Assembly (NCBI GenBank): GCA_022606135.1
Contig: JABYQN010000001.1
Coordinates: 2,976,001 to 3,040,000, forward strand
Length of the DNA: 64,000 bases
Origin: Fomes fomentarius
Lineage: Eukaryota > Basidiomycota > Agaricomycetes > Polyporales > Polyporaceae
Direction: 5' to 3'
Below are positions 22,615-33,712 of the stretch, piece by piece. The notes below the pieces were generated by a model that was not told where the DNA came from, did no database searches, and saw only the letters and a list, made by a program, of their open reading frames with translations. The translations under genes were made by a program, and so were the position numbers. Each line of letters begins with the position of its first letter. The first letter of the stretch is position 1.

Positions 22615-24499
22615 TCACCACTCGGCGACATTCGGGAACTCGACGTGCGGCGTATCCGGCGGATCGAGGTCGACAGCTTCGACGACGTCTCGCAGCTCCG
22701 AAAGGTCTGTCTCCGCCATGTCCTCCACGTTTTCATAGTGCGGCAAGCAAAGCGAGAGTCGCTTCAGACCGTACCCCTGTGCCTTCCGCTGTTTCGCAAA
22801 CCTCCACCATTGCAGCGAGGACCACGTCTTGTCGTCCAAGAGTGTAATCGTCTCCAGAAGGGGGCACATGGCCTTGCCGGTGATCTCGTCCGGGGTGGAG
22901 AGCGCGGAGAGTATCACCCTACAAAACCCGCTGTCGGTGATACTCTGTAGGCGGATGTGCAGCGTGCGGAGGAGCGGCATTTGCGCAAGGACTTGCTGCC
23001 AGATGACCTTCGAGAATCCCGTGTGGGGATGGTAGTACTGCGTCTCCGCGATCGTAAATTCCTCGAGCAAGCTCAGGTCGAGTGTTTTCGCGATGGAGAG
23101 GAGAACGGGGCCAGACACCGTCGGCATGTCGCCAATGTCGCTCCCGTGTGCTATGGTGGCAATGATCTGGAATGGGTGTGCAGCGGTCATGCCCTCGATG
23201 ATGACTCCGCACGCAGAACTCCTGTATGCGATCTGCAGCTTCCGGATGTCCCGGAGCGGGTGGCCGTCGCTCAGCACATCAGGGACGCCGAAGAGGAAAC
23301 GGAAGTCGCTCCTCCGCTCGAGCCAAACGCTCATACGGAACTGGCAATTGGGGACGATGAGCCTGCTGAGGAGGTTCTGGGCGACAGACGCAGAACACCG
23401 TGCCATGTCGAATCGTCGAAGGCTGTCGAGGCGCACTTGCCGTACCTGTTGTTCGTCATCTTCGAGGGCCTGATTTTGCACGAAGCGCGCCTTCACTGTG
23501 ACGAAGGATTCCAGCGCGGGTGCCGCCTCTAGAATCTCCATAATTTGCGACAGTTCCATCGTGATGAGATCGCGCTTCCTGCCTCTGATGTACAGCTCCT
23601 TCAGATTTGTGAAGGAGACACTGCCCATGCGAGGGAATGAGTAGGACAACTTCAGAATGCTCAGACGTGGGGTATGACCACCGAAGATGGCGGGCAGTGC
23701 AAAGCACTTGCCATCGGCGCGCACGCGGTATAGATTGAAAGTTTCGAGTTGCGGCGCGGGGGCGTCGATCAAGGTGGAGAGCAACTGGGAGACGTTCCCG
23801 TCGTCGTCATGTAGATGCGTCCAGGGGATGTATAGATGGCGCATGCGACTCATGTGAGGCAAGATGCGGTCGACGAGCTCCTTCGAATTATCGACGGTAG
23901 CGCGGGGGTCGACAACAAATGTGAGAGGGGCGTCCACAGAACGCTCGAGGCAAGTGAGTGCAGCCTCAGGGTATCGTGTGCTCAGTTGGGTCCACAAGGT
24001 GGAGCACGCGAGGGCAATTGCCCGCCAGCGATGACAGACATGAGCCAGATAACTCCACGAGCACGAGCCGAACGCCGTGTTGGTAGGGCGATCATGGTCT
24101 TCGATCAAGCCCACGAAGACAAGCACTAGGATATCGGGGGATAGTCTGTGCACTGGTCGGAGGGAGTTCCGGTAGCGCTTAAGGACAGCTATAGAGTAGT
24201 CAAGGTCGTCTATCTGCACTGACTCTGTCACTATCCGCCGTAGCGACTGGAGCGAGGAAGAGAACACACCTTGCTAGTGACGTCGTAGGGGTCTTCCGCA
24301 CTGCAAAGAACGCAAGGACGGGGTTAAGGGATACGGTCGGGTGTGGGAGATCAAGTACGACTCACTGCGGTCCATTCCACTCCGGTAGGTCCCACAGCTT
24401 CGGGTTGAGGAGGTGGGTGAGGGTCAACCTCGCCAGACTTTGGTCTTGCTCGTGGAGAGGGAGGAGAGGTACGGAAGGGAGAGCAGACACAGTCGCCAT
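22615..24499 (-). CDS. F-box protein with degenerate leucine-rich repeats
   Basis: Proposed minus-strand exons 24499-24366, 24300-24270 and 24213-22615 (587 aa). The large exon carries an Agaricomycete-type F-box (HRLSPDILVLVF...W..LAHVCHRWRAIAL) and a long LRR-like tail with regular leucines. F-box proteins of this kind select targets for SCF ubiquitin ligases by binding Skp1, whose gene is 1.2 kb away. The single big open frame lacks an ATG before the F-box. Splicing 24269/24214 (56 nt, phase 0) to a small exon and then to an ATG exon (MATVSALPSV) solves this. That N-terminus is inferred; the F-box body is firm. Confidence 0.75.
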
Positions 24500-25085
24500 G
24501 GGTGGGACCGAGGAGGGAGACGGACAAGTTGGAGGTCAAACTGGAGAAATTGACGCCTAATAGTTCTCGCCTCGCCCCTGATATCGTCTCACCGCTGGAG
24601 TCACTGCGAGAATTTGGGGAGAAGGCTCCCAGACTCGATATAGGACGCTTATTGCTTCTGATGCGTCAACCCGACCGTACGAACGCCCGAATTCACGCAG
24701 CCTCGCAACATGGCATGGTCCATGCCAGGGTGCCATTGCGGGGTATTAGGGTCCAGGAGGACTTAGTGAAGATCCGGGCGCGCAGGGATCTTCCCGAGAC
24801 AAAGAAGGGTGCAGCGAGGCGAGGGAGTGGACATGGATGTCGGGAGCAGGGTGAAGATGGCATCGGTACTGTCCCAGATCGCTCAGTGTCGTCCCCGGAC
24901 TCTGCATCATGCCGCTCGGGGAATCCCATCGCGGGCCAGGTCCAGGACCCATGCTACTCACAGAAATCGAGAACGTGGCATCCCAGGAATAGATCATGCC
25001 ACTCTCACTGTCCATGCTGCTTAAGCTTTCTCACAAGCTACGAGCACACCTGAGTTGTCACCACTCTTGAGACATACCGCCACCA
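24500..25085. other. Intergenic, shared upstream region
   Basis: 586 bp between the divergent F-box gene and the first DUF3074 gene. Open frames are short and unconvincing. Confidence 0.5.
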
Positions 25086-26129
25086 ATGTCCACATCAGAT
25101 TTGTATCTGTCCATTACGCCGTTGAAGATCTCTGGTGCGTCTTCCATTGTCTTTGAAATTCGTCGCACTCGCATCTCATCCAACGGTGTCATCAAGAGAT
25201 CCCGGCGGAGGACGTCATCATCAACGCAGGACGTGAGCTCCTCGAGTCTTCCTTAACTTGGAAACATGGCAAGGCCTACCAGAAGAACACCGTCAAGACC
25301 TTCCACCGCTCGAAGGGCCCCAAGGATGGCGCGGGCTGGTACAGTCGCGTGAGCGAGCACATTAAAGAGGATGCAACCTTCGAGGAGTTCTGGAGCAAGC
25401 TGGGCGTGAACAAAGCAGAGATTGAGAAGGAGTACGCTGGCTACCTGTCATATGGTCTGCTCAAGATCGCATACATATGACCGTTTCGCAGGTTCATTCC
25501 GGACATCAAAAAGGTCAAACTCATCAAGCAGATTTCCTCCACCCAATCCGTCTGGACACTGTACTATACATTCCCGCCTCCGGTCTCGCCCCGTGTCTTC
25601 ACAGTGGTCCAGACGACATGGTTGAGCGAAAGTTCGCCTAAGACGGGGTAAGTACTTCCCGTATTTGCAGAAAGATGTCATCCATTGACAAGACACGCCA
25701 GGATCATTGTTTCCATCCCTGTCGACGTTACCGACAGCGAGGAATACGCCAAGCTTGAAGAGAAGGGCGTGAAGGGGCGCTACGTCGCTGTTGAACGCCT
25801 CCAGGAACTTGAGAACGGCAAGGTTGAATGGCGCATGGCAACCTCCAGCACGCCAGGCGGCAGCATTCCCCAATTTGTCGCAGAATCGTCCATGGCCAGC
25901 ACGATCTCTCATGTGCGTCCACATCTTGTCCTTTTATAGACCCAGCGTTAACCCATCACACGACAATCAGGATGTTACGCACTTCTTGACTTGGCTGCAT
26001 AAGACGCGTACTTCTGAACTTGTCCCCGCCGCGACAGCCGAGGTGCATGCTACAGCCGTCGAGGCAGAGACTACGCCCAATGCTGCAACTGTCGAAGTTT
26101 CTGGGTCAGGTGCTTCTGGTGCAACTTGA
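25086..26129 (+). CDS. DUF3074 (START-like) protein, copy A
   Basis: Five exons: 25086-25134, 25197-25431, 25492-25647, 25702-25912 and 25971-26129 (269 aa). DUF3074 is a fungal domain of the START/Bet v 1 lipid-binding fold; no reaction is known to me. Motifs in order: LSITPLKIS, GWYSRVSEH, FWSKLGVNK, LIKQISSTQSVWTLYYTFPP, SPKTGIIVSIPVDVTDSEEY, GRYVAVERLQELENGKVEWR, SSTPGGSIPQFVAESSM and DVTHFLTWLHKTR. The tail is Ala/Thr/Glu-rich and 33 residues longer than in copy B. Neighbour B has the same intron positions, so the pair arose by tandem duplication. Confidence 0.88.
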
Positions 26130-26464
26130 CATTACAGATCTGTTGATATCTAGGCAGAGTATACTATGTAGTTTTACATTCCTGTGTGGCAACCGTTGCT
26201 GATCTAGTAATAGAAACACACACATGGCACTCCCTCTTCATGTCGTGAGGATCAGGGTCTGGGATTATGCTAGCAGTTCGATGCATATTACCGAGAACCG
26301 TGGCCGGTACAGTGCATCCAACACGTACTGAAGGATGTGGTAAACTGGCAATCTGGCTACCATACACCACGACCTCTCGGACTCCGCCCATGCTTCTTTC
26401 TCACAGGCCGTCTTATAAGACCAGTCCCGATACCGTTGCTGCTTGATCCATACCACCACCAGCG
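26130..26464. other. Spacer between tandem DUF3074 genes
   Basis: 335 bp holding the 3' end of copy A and the promoter of copy B. No gene or clear element seen. Confidence 0.5.
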
Positions 26465-27405
26465 ATGTCAGGCTCAGACATACACTTGTCGATCACGCCG
26501 CTGAAGATCTCGGGTGTGTATTCTCTATCGGTAGATCGGAACAAGGTCTCATCTACCGTCGCATTGCAGACATCCCACCAGAGGATGCAATCATCGAAGC
26601 GGGGCGTGAGATTCTAGAGTCCTCGTTGACGTGGAAGCAGGGCAAGACCTACGAGAAGAACACCGTAAAAACATTGTACCGCGCTAAGGGTCCAAATGAT
26701 GGAGCAAGCTGGTATGGACGGATCAGCGAGCACAGCAAGGAGGACGGCACATTCGAGGAGTTCTGGAACAAACTAGGCGTGAACAAAACGGAGAACGAGA
26801 AGGAGTACGTCCCCATGCTCCACTCGTCCAGAACCGAATATACATCAATGCTGCCCTCTGTAGATTCCTCCCGGACCTCAAGGAAGTCACGCTCATCAAG
26901 CAAATTTCCCCCACACAGGCTGTATGGACGCGCTACTACCAGTTTCCGCCCCCAATTTCGCCTCGTGTCTTCACGATCGCCTGGACAGCGTGGCTGAGCG
27001 AAACTTCGCCAAAGACAGGGTGAGCGCATGCAGTGCCTTCTTCCAGAGAGGATCAGTTCCTAATGTGCCGCGCCAGGATCATCGTCTCGCTTCCCATCGA
27101 TGTAACCGACAGCGAAGAGTACGCCAAACTAGAAGAGAACGCCGTGAAAGGGCGCTACGTCGCCGTCGAACGCATCCAAGAACTCGAGAACGGCAAGCTA
27201 GAATGGCGCGTGCTGACCTCGAGCACTCCGGGTGGGAGCATCCCGCAGTTCGTCGTGGATTCGTCTATGGCGAGCACTATCTCTCAAGTGCGTCTACGCC
27301 ATGCACGTGTGCTGCTGTGGCTGACCTGGACTATACTTTGATCAGGATGTTACGCATTTCGTCACTTGGTTGAGGAAACTGCGCTCTTCCGAGACTACTG
27401 CGTGA
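26465..27405 (+). CDS. DUF3074 (START-like) protein, copy B
   Basis: Five exons: 26465-26513, 26570-26804, 26864-27019, 27077-27287 and 27346-27405 (236 aa). The first four exons are 49, 235, 156 and 211 nt, exactly the lengths in copy A, with identical phases. Matching motifs include LSITPLKIS, GRISEHSKEDGTFEEFW, LIKQISPTQAVW, SPKTGIIVSLPIDVTDSEEY, TPGGSIPQFVVDSSM and DVTHFVTWLRKLR. The protein ends soon after the domain. Both copies keep the core intact, so both are probably functional, perhaps with different lipid or small-molecule ligands (inference). Confidence 0.88.
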
Positions 27406-27621
27406 TATCATGCTGCGTGGTCGTACTGGCCACTCTAGGGTGTGTATCTCACCTCTGCCTCTGCCTCTTCGTGCCCACTGTAACTCTTGTAAATCTCGTG
27501 GCGTCTATCGTACAGCTCTGGATATCATGCTTCCCCATGGTACACAACGTGTTGCATCGCGCCTCTTCCTCACGCCAGCTCCAAGTACCGTTCCACTAGA
27601 CGAATTAGAGAGTTCTGTCAG

Positions 27622-29946
27622 TCATTTCATTCCGACGTGTCGCGGAGATATGGAAGAGTGGTGCTTGCCTTCCCAGTTGGTCACCGCCTCGTTCCACAGC
27701 TTCACCTCGTGTTGGCGAGTGCCACCAAAGTGTTCCACGAAGTCGTTCCCGAACACCGCCTCCTCCCGCGCGATACTATCCGCGCGCATCATGCGTTCCG
27801 TCGCGGCTTCGAGAGACTGCGGGAGCATCTTCACCTGCACATGCACGCAAGTAACATGTGGACAAAGGCAAGGTCGAACGTGACCATTCCAGCGCGAGAG
27901 GAGACGTTCATACGTCAGTGCGATAGTTTCACAAACGCATCTACTCGGATCCACATATTATTAGACACGCACCTTGCCTGTCTTCCTGTCTGCCGGGGTC
28001 AGCTGGCTGACAGGTGGCCCAGGCAACGGCAGCTTCTTCTCGATGCCGCGCAGCCCCAGCGCAAATATCGCGCTTATGGCGAAGTATGGGTTCATGTCTG
28101 CGCCGGGCACGCGGACCTCCATACGCGTCGCTGAGGGCGGGACCGAGGGCGGAGAGATGATACGCACGGAGGCGGCGCGCGAGTCGTAGCCATAAGTCAC
28201 TGCGTTCGGAGCCCAGAAGGCTTCGCCGCCGACGAGGCGTTTGTAGCCATTGATAGTTGGGACGAGCTGCGGTCCCGTGGAAGGGTGGAGATTAACGGAT
28301 AGCTAACGTTAGGGTGTATGGCAGGGTGACGTACCGTTGGCATCACTGCGTGGCAATGATACACACGATGATAGTCAGCAGGCATACTTTGAACAGCATC
28401 CCAGGTGTTCGGACACACCGTCAGGGAGACCATCGAGAACACCGGCGAGGAACCATTCGCCCTCTTGACTCAAGAACCTCGTGTCTTCGTACTGAGCGCC
28501 GGCACGACCGGTCTTCAGTTCTGCTTCCGAAAGCGCGAACACGTTCTTCCCATTCGAGTCACGCAAGGACACGTGAATATGCCTTGTGACGGCTGAAGTC
28601 AACAAAGAGTTACCGCCCAGCTTGCTCTGTAACATACCCACTGCAACCGGGGAGCTACGGGATTATCAGGTACTCATTCAAACGATTGACAAGGAGGTTA
28701 CTCACATTACCCCATGGTTTGGCCATAAAGCTCGGTATAACACCACGCTTGATGCCGATACTCTTAGCAAGGAACTTGAAGAGGATGGCGTTATCAGCCA
28801 TTCGTAGCGCGTCTGTGTATGCGAGGGCGGTCTCGTATACGCCTGGACCGGTCTCCGTATCTGCGCTAACTTCAGCGAACAGCCCAAAATGTGAGCGACA
28901 TGGACATACGGTGTCCCTCGAGCGGTACCTGGAACTTCAGGCTTTCGTCGAAGAGATCGTTGAAGTACTCGGTGTTGAGCTGCGTTCGTAACAAAGAATA
29001 TCCGTGCACTGCGGACGCTCGCGTCATGGACCGATTGCAGCAGGAGTTAGCGAGACTCACTGCCCGGGGTTAACGGTTGCAGATCGGTGAACTTCTTCTT
29101 GGCAAGCGATTCGGGAGTCTCTGTGTGGAACTTCAGTACAAATCGTATGGGGCAGCTGCATTAGGACTACACACCCTTGAATTGGAAGTACTAGGGATGA
29201 AAAAGCTCAGTCTTCTTAGGGACGTCATCGAGACTCCCTGTGTGGACCATACCTCATACTCGCAGCCAGCGACGGCACTCCAGCCCTTACTTTGGGCCTT
29301 TGTGACAACTTGGCGGAGCACCCCGCGCGGGTCCGCGCAGATAGGCTCCTTGGTATCTGGATCTAAGAACGAGACGAGGAAGAATGGAACGTTGTTCTCC
29401 CATGGTATCCGGCGATAGGTCGAGAGATCAATAGATGCAATGATATCGCGGTATCCGTTAGCCCTATTAGATATGAGGAGTTCCCTTGAGTATACGGTGT
29501 CGTGTATGTCCCATCCGCTGGTAAGGGATATGTTCGGTGAGTGCATAAGTTGCTTGGTTGTGGAGAGAAGGCTCACAAGATGACACTGCAAAAGCCAAAG
29601 CCGTCCGAGCTTGCTGCATTGAGGAACTTATCCTTGGACTGTTTTACATTCAAGCAATGAGTATATGGCTCCTCATGACGGCATTCTTCTTACCATGTAT
29701 TTACCCCGCAGCACGCCGTCGACTATAGAGGTGTGATGAGCGAGAGAAAGTCATGGCCTCAGCAAGAGACACTCGCCATCGATACCTGAGGGCAAAGATG
29801 AGATGAAGTACGAAGCAGATACGCATGATAAGTCGCTAACCCGCAACCTTGACTTTGTTATCGTCCTTGAGCAAAGCCTCCAAGTCCGTTATGGAGCTTG
29901 GCGCATATGCGGTGGGCGTGACGCCAGCCAAAGTGTTTCCTGTCAT
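27622..29946 (-). CDS. Type-I glutamine synthetase-like protein (FluG C-terminal family)
   Basis: Fourteen minus-strand exons: 29946-29841, 29785-29777 (9 nt), 29722-29694, 29638-29577, 29517-29253, 29190-29175 (16), 29120-29061, 29008-28910, 28860-28706, 28654-28638 (17), 28582-28419, 28345-28335 (11), 28266-27973 and 27834-27622 (499 aa). Landmarks: GIDVDGVLRGKYMSKDKF, a CEYEYFQFK metal-ligand region, HTETGPGVYE, MAKPWGN, LPGCSGHIHVSL (ATP/metal site), TINGYKRLVGG, SRAASVRII and MEVRVPGADMNPYFA. These define the class that joins glutamate-type amides or gamma-glutamyl amines using ATP. The substrate is unknown; it is not the eukaryotic type-II enzyme. The 9-nt exon needs a GC-AG intron after it. 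It converges with DUF3074 copy B. Confidence 0.9.
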
Positions 29947-30160
29947 GACAATATGTGCTCAAGAGATGGTGAGTGGAGGGATGGTCGCGCGGGATAAGCT
30001 GGTGCTAAGTTCAAGTGGTGACGCAGGGTGACGCTACTGAACCACTGATTGCTAGAAGCGCCCGTGTTATCTCATGTTATAAGCGCCAGATTGCAATCTC
30101 TACCTGGCATCATACCGAACTTCTTGGCGGCGAGAACATTACATAGTGAACACCACGATC
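29947..30160. promoter_or_regulatory. Bidirectional promoter, GS-like / WDR53-like
   Basis: 214 bp between divergent start codons; no TATA box recognised. Confidence 0.55.
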
Positions 30161-31554
30161 ATGTCTATCGAGCCATCTGGGCATTCAGCAGAGACTATTG
30201 CTGTACCCTCTGCAGTCTCAGCACTATCTCTGGGACCAGATAACGTTCTATGTGTCGGGTCGGGTGCGTACATTCATACCAACAGCCTGGCGCTTCAACG
30301 TAGATGCTGAACGACCGTGTTTCGCTCCGTAGATGATGGCTGCGTACGATGGTACCATCTGCCCTCAACAAAAGTCATTCGGGCGATCAGATCGCTTGGG
30401 GATGAGATATCCTCCATAGCTTGGGTCACGAAGAAAAGCGAACCAGAAGCAATTTGGGTCGCCTGTGGTCGCAGGGTAGGTCAAGAAGTCAAGTCGGAAG
30501 TTTCAGCTCTGAATGTCTCGATCGAAGGCTCTTAAATTTCCCGCAGACTCTACCAAAATGATCTCCACCATGGTCGATGCTACCGCCGTTCTTGACGTTG
30601 GAGAAGACGACGATGACGTCTTGAACGAGGCACGTTCCCAATTCATTGCTCCTCAGACCTGACTCACATGCTTCCGATTAGCCAGCTTTGCATCAGTGAA
30701 AACGGCAAATACCTCGGGTTCAGCTCAGACTCGGGCTCTATAGGCGTCGTTGACCTGGCTACTCTCACAGTGACGCGCATGAAAAGCCGACACAACACAG
30801 TAAATTTACACTGAGGAACCCGTCGACTCCTGAGCTCATCATCACACTCGACAGGTTTGCGGATCCGTCAAGTTCATTACAGATCGTCCAAGCGAGATGG
30901 TCAGTGGGGGATATGACTCTGCTCTCCTACACTTTGACACCGGGCAGGGGAACATCCTCTCTCGTTTCGACGTCAGTACGTCGAGCACATATCCCTATCC
31001 CTATCACTTCATTCACTAATCAAGGCGTGCTCCCAGCCGCACCACCATCTTCCGAAGGAGTTTCACTCTCTCCGCCCTTCGTGCTGTCCATATCGGTCAG
31101 TGCTGCTGGTGTACTCGCAGCAAGCACAGCGGATGGACGTGTATGGCTCGGCGGAGGAGGCGAGAAGCGGCCAGACAGCAAGAAAAAGCGCTCGAGGAAA
31201 TGGGAAGGGCTGAAGGAAGACGAAGGCGTGTGGTTACAGGTTGCCGATGGTCCTGTAGTCGCGTGGTGAGCATCTCATTCCTCGGCTAGACCTCTGTGTG
31301 TGATGGCTGAAGCCTGTGTTGGAAGTGCCTTCGCTGCCACGAATCGTCTCATGACATGCTCGTTACTCGGGGCGATGGCTCAGTACACGATCTCACGAGA
31401 CATGGAAGGGAATCTGCAGGCGACGAAAGGTTGGAGTGCAGGCACGAAGGCTTTGGAAAAGGTGAATGCTATGGCAGGAGACGAATCCTACGTTGTCCTG
31501 GGTGGGTTCGATAAGGACGGCAAGGGCGTAGTGGAACTCTGGACAGTACAATGA
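30161..31554 (+). CDS. WD40-repeat protein, WDR53-like
   Basis: Exons 30161-30263, 30333-30479, 30547-30629, 30686-30799, 30855-30975, 31025 to about 31265, and about 31313-31554. The product of roughly 350 aa has beta-propeller blades: HSAETIAVPSAVSALSL, GDEISSIAW...WVACG, DDVLNELCISENGKYLGFSSDSG, RHNT...VCGSVKFI, SGGYDSALLHFD, VLSISVSAAGVLAASTADGRV and a final VVLGGFDKDGKGVVELW. Domain order resembles WDR53, a putative DDB1-CUL4 receptor (family knowledge). The intron 30630-30685 starts with GC, not GT. The last junction is unresolved: GTGAGC at 31266 gives the wrong phase, while a weak GTCCTG at 31250 gives the right one. Confidence 0.72.
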
Positions 31555-31691
31555 ATCGCACACAATGGTATAGTGACGGAAACTAAGTAGGCATATATGA
31601 CAGGGAGGACAGGTAGTCATCAATCATCTCGCATTCACCGGCGCCCCCACCGAAGTTGATGGTTCTCGTCGAATCAACGTCGATGGTCGTC

Positions 31692-31895
31692 CTAAACAAA
31701 GATTCGTCCCCGTGCTTCGTCCGCTACCATTCCACATGGAGGGTCGATGGAGTTGATATCCAGTACAACCGCCTCGGAGTCTATCTCTGTGTAGGTTAAT
31801 GAGAGGTGGTGAGCTATTGGTCCTTGAGCTCGCGTGAGTTGGAAGATCCTGACGGCAGTAGTGGGAGACGAAGATGGCCACGTATCAACATGCAA
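31692..31895 (-). other. Open-frame remnant, possibly F-box protein tail
   Basis: A 67-codon frame (for example HVDTWPSSSPTTAVRIFQL and ...GMVADEARGRIF) has the feel of the C-terminal propeller-like region of Agaricomycete F-box proteins. No start, splice partners or F-box are visible, so it is at most a fragment. Low confidence. Confidence 0.25.
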
Positions 31896-32014
31896 AAAGT
31901 CAGGATATGTATTAGTCCATTTGTTCTCTGGTGGGACCCAATAGTATGCCCCCAGAGGCCGTGTCGTATGTAGGGGAGGATAAACTAGACATGGTGTTGG
32001 GACCAGTCAGTCTC

Positions 32015-32345
32015 GCACACGTACTGTGACTTTGGGTCCCCACACGCAAATAGTTTGGTCTAGGACGTGTTTCAGGATCTCCTCCTGTAGCCTCACGAAC
32101 ATTCCTGTCCTCTCCGTAGATGGTAGGCACGTGAATGCCGAAGATGCCCATCAGTATGCCTCATAATCGTCAACGTCGATTTCCTCGAGGTAGGGATAAC
32201 CGACAGGTGCTTATTGGCACCACGAGTTGATGAGGTTGATCACCTCGGAAAGCTCAGCACTGCTGCTTGGGTTGACGCAACAAGTGGTCCATCCAGGCGA
32301 ACTTGTGCTCCCGAGCGAAGACACAAAACATTCTCACTTGCATAA
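32015..32345 (-). pseudogene. HET-domain (heterokaryon incompatibility) pseudogene
   Basis: The minus strand encodes pieces of the basidiomycete HET domain in several frames. FAREHKFAWMD is followed in another frame by SSSAELSEVIN, then by a stop codon. Next come PYLEEIDVDDYEA and GILMGIFGIHVPTIYGED in shifted frames, and one more shift gives FVRLQEEILKHVLDQTICVWG. HET domains drive non-self recognition cell death. At least three frame changes, one in-frame stop, and loss of the region normally between the two blocks show it is dead. It lies between the WDR53-like and PAC3-like genes; the flanks 31555-32014 and 32346-32881 hold no supportable gene. Confidence 0.75.
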
Positions 32346-32881
32346 GAAACTTGTAGAGAGCATGCGTGAATCCCCCTGAGCTCTGTAATGTACAATAGTT
32401 CATGATCGGACGTGAGCATATGATACATCGGATGGACGGTGTGCCCAGCGGAACAAGCCTGTAACCCGGTATGACTGAGTCGCATAGGCTACGTATATGT
32501 GATCTAGTCAGTTGATCGTGAAGACATCAATGGTAATGAGATGCACCTTCGCGCGTTGGGTTGCAGTGGTATTATGCAGCCGTCGACAGTGGGTGGAACC
32601 CGGTAACCGGTATATACCAGATCCAGCACTGTGGGATGAAGACAATCCAGCCATATCTGTAGCCCGGAGAGTTCACGATATGTGGATGTTAAGTATTCAG
32701 AACTTTCAGAAGCGGAGTTCAAAGGCTGAAACGCGATACGATGGAACGTAGTAACATATGTAGTATCATCACCGTCTAGATATTCACCAGGTCGCAGCGA
32801 AACGGTGCACGAAGTCAACGATATGGTTTACAATCACACCGCTGACATCGTCAGGAAGCAACTGAGATTTACTCACCACGG

Positions 32882-33413
32882 CTATTCCCTATCCAGCATG
32901 TCCCTCACCATATTCATCACACCATAGAACATCGCACGGTCGTGCGGGGTCAGTTCCGATGAGTTCGCTGGATCAGGGGCCTTGGCCAGCGCAATCCCGA
33001 CGACAACAGCACGTCTGTCTGCTTCCAGCACGCTTGCGCCTTCCAATGTCCACACGAGGGTAGCGATCTGGGATGCGTACAGGTTGTGCAGCGTCTGGAT
33101 GCGCTCCGACGGAGCGCTGCCGAGTAGAGGTGTAAGTTGAAGGGATGGTGGAGGTACTGGGAGTGGAATGACATTGAGCTGAGATGGATCTGGAGGAGGT
33201 GGAGGCAGCAATGGCATTGTAGATGGAATGGTGGCCTGGATCTAGAGGAACCGTCAATAACGGGTGTTGATAGGAATTGGAAGGGAGACGGACCAGACTG
33301 CCCACTTTCCCGAGTTGGGTGATCAAGACCAGAATGCGGTCTACAAATGACTGGAGCAACACATCCGTCTGGACGCCTTCAATCTCTCTGACGATATTAG
33401 TGGATGACAGCAT
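32882..33413 (-). CDS. Proteasome assembly chaperone 3-like protein
   Basis: Two minus-strand exons, 33413-33294 and 33241-32882 (159 aa). The segment REIEGVQTDVLLQSFVDRIL, then VLITQLGKVGSLIQATIPS (completed across the intron), resembles the PAC3/PSMG3 core (VxTQFGKxGTL). The C-terminal half (RIQTLHNLYASQIATLVW... followed by an Ala/Val-rich strand) fits the second half of that small fold. PAC3 with PAC4 scaffolds the alpha ring of the 20S proteasome. The first upstream frame contains a stop, so I start at the ATG at 33413 (MLSSTNIV). The proline-rich loop between halves is longer than in animals. Call by motif memory only. Confidence 0.6.
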
Positions 33414-33712
33414 CAATGCGGAGGCGATCGACACAGTGGTCGGGACTCGAGAGTGTGGAGGAAGGTTGGGAGACGCGCTGCGCGTTCACATCGGAACGAC
33501 TCCCAATGCCATAACTCAAACCCTGGACCACGACCACAACTGCAAATCAAGCGAAATATTTCTCATCAACGCATTCTATCTGCTCAGCCCTCATCTACGC
33601 TACATTGTGCCTAGAACTCAAGGGCTCAGCATCGCATCGACATCAAAACGACGCGCCTGTGGCTGAGGCTGCCAACTCTGCGTCCAGCCGGACATACCGT
33701 CGTGCTGCCGTC

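Noticed and set aside
32504..32818. 104-codon minus-strand open frame next to the HET relic
   Set aside because: It might be the upstream part of the HET gene, but no HET N-terminal motif is visible in any frame.
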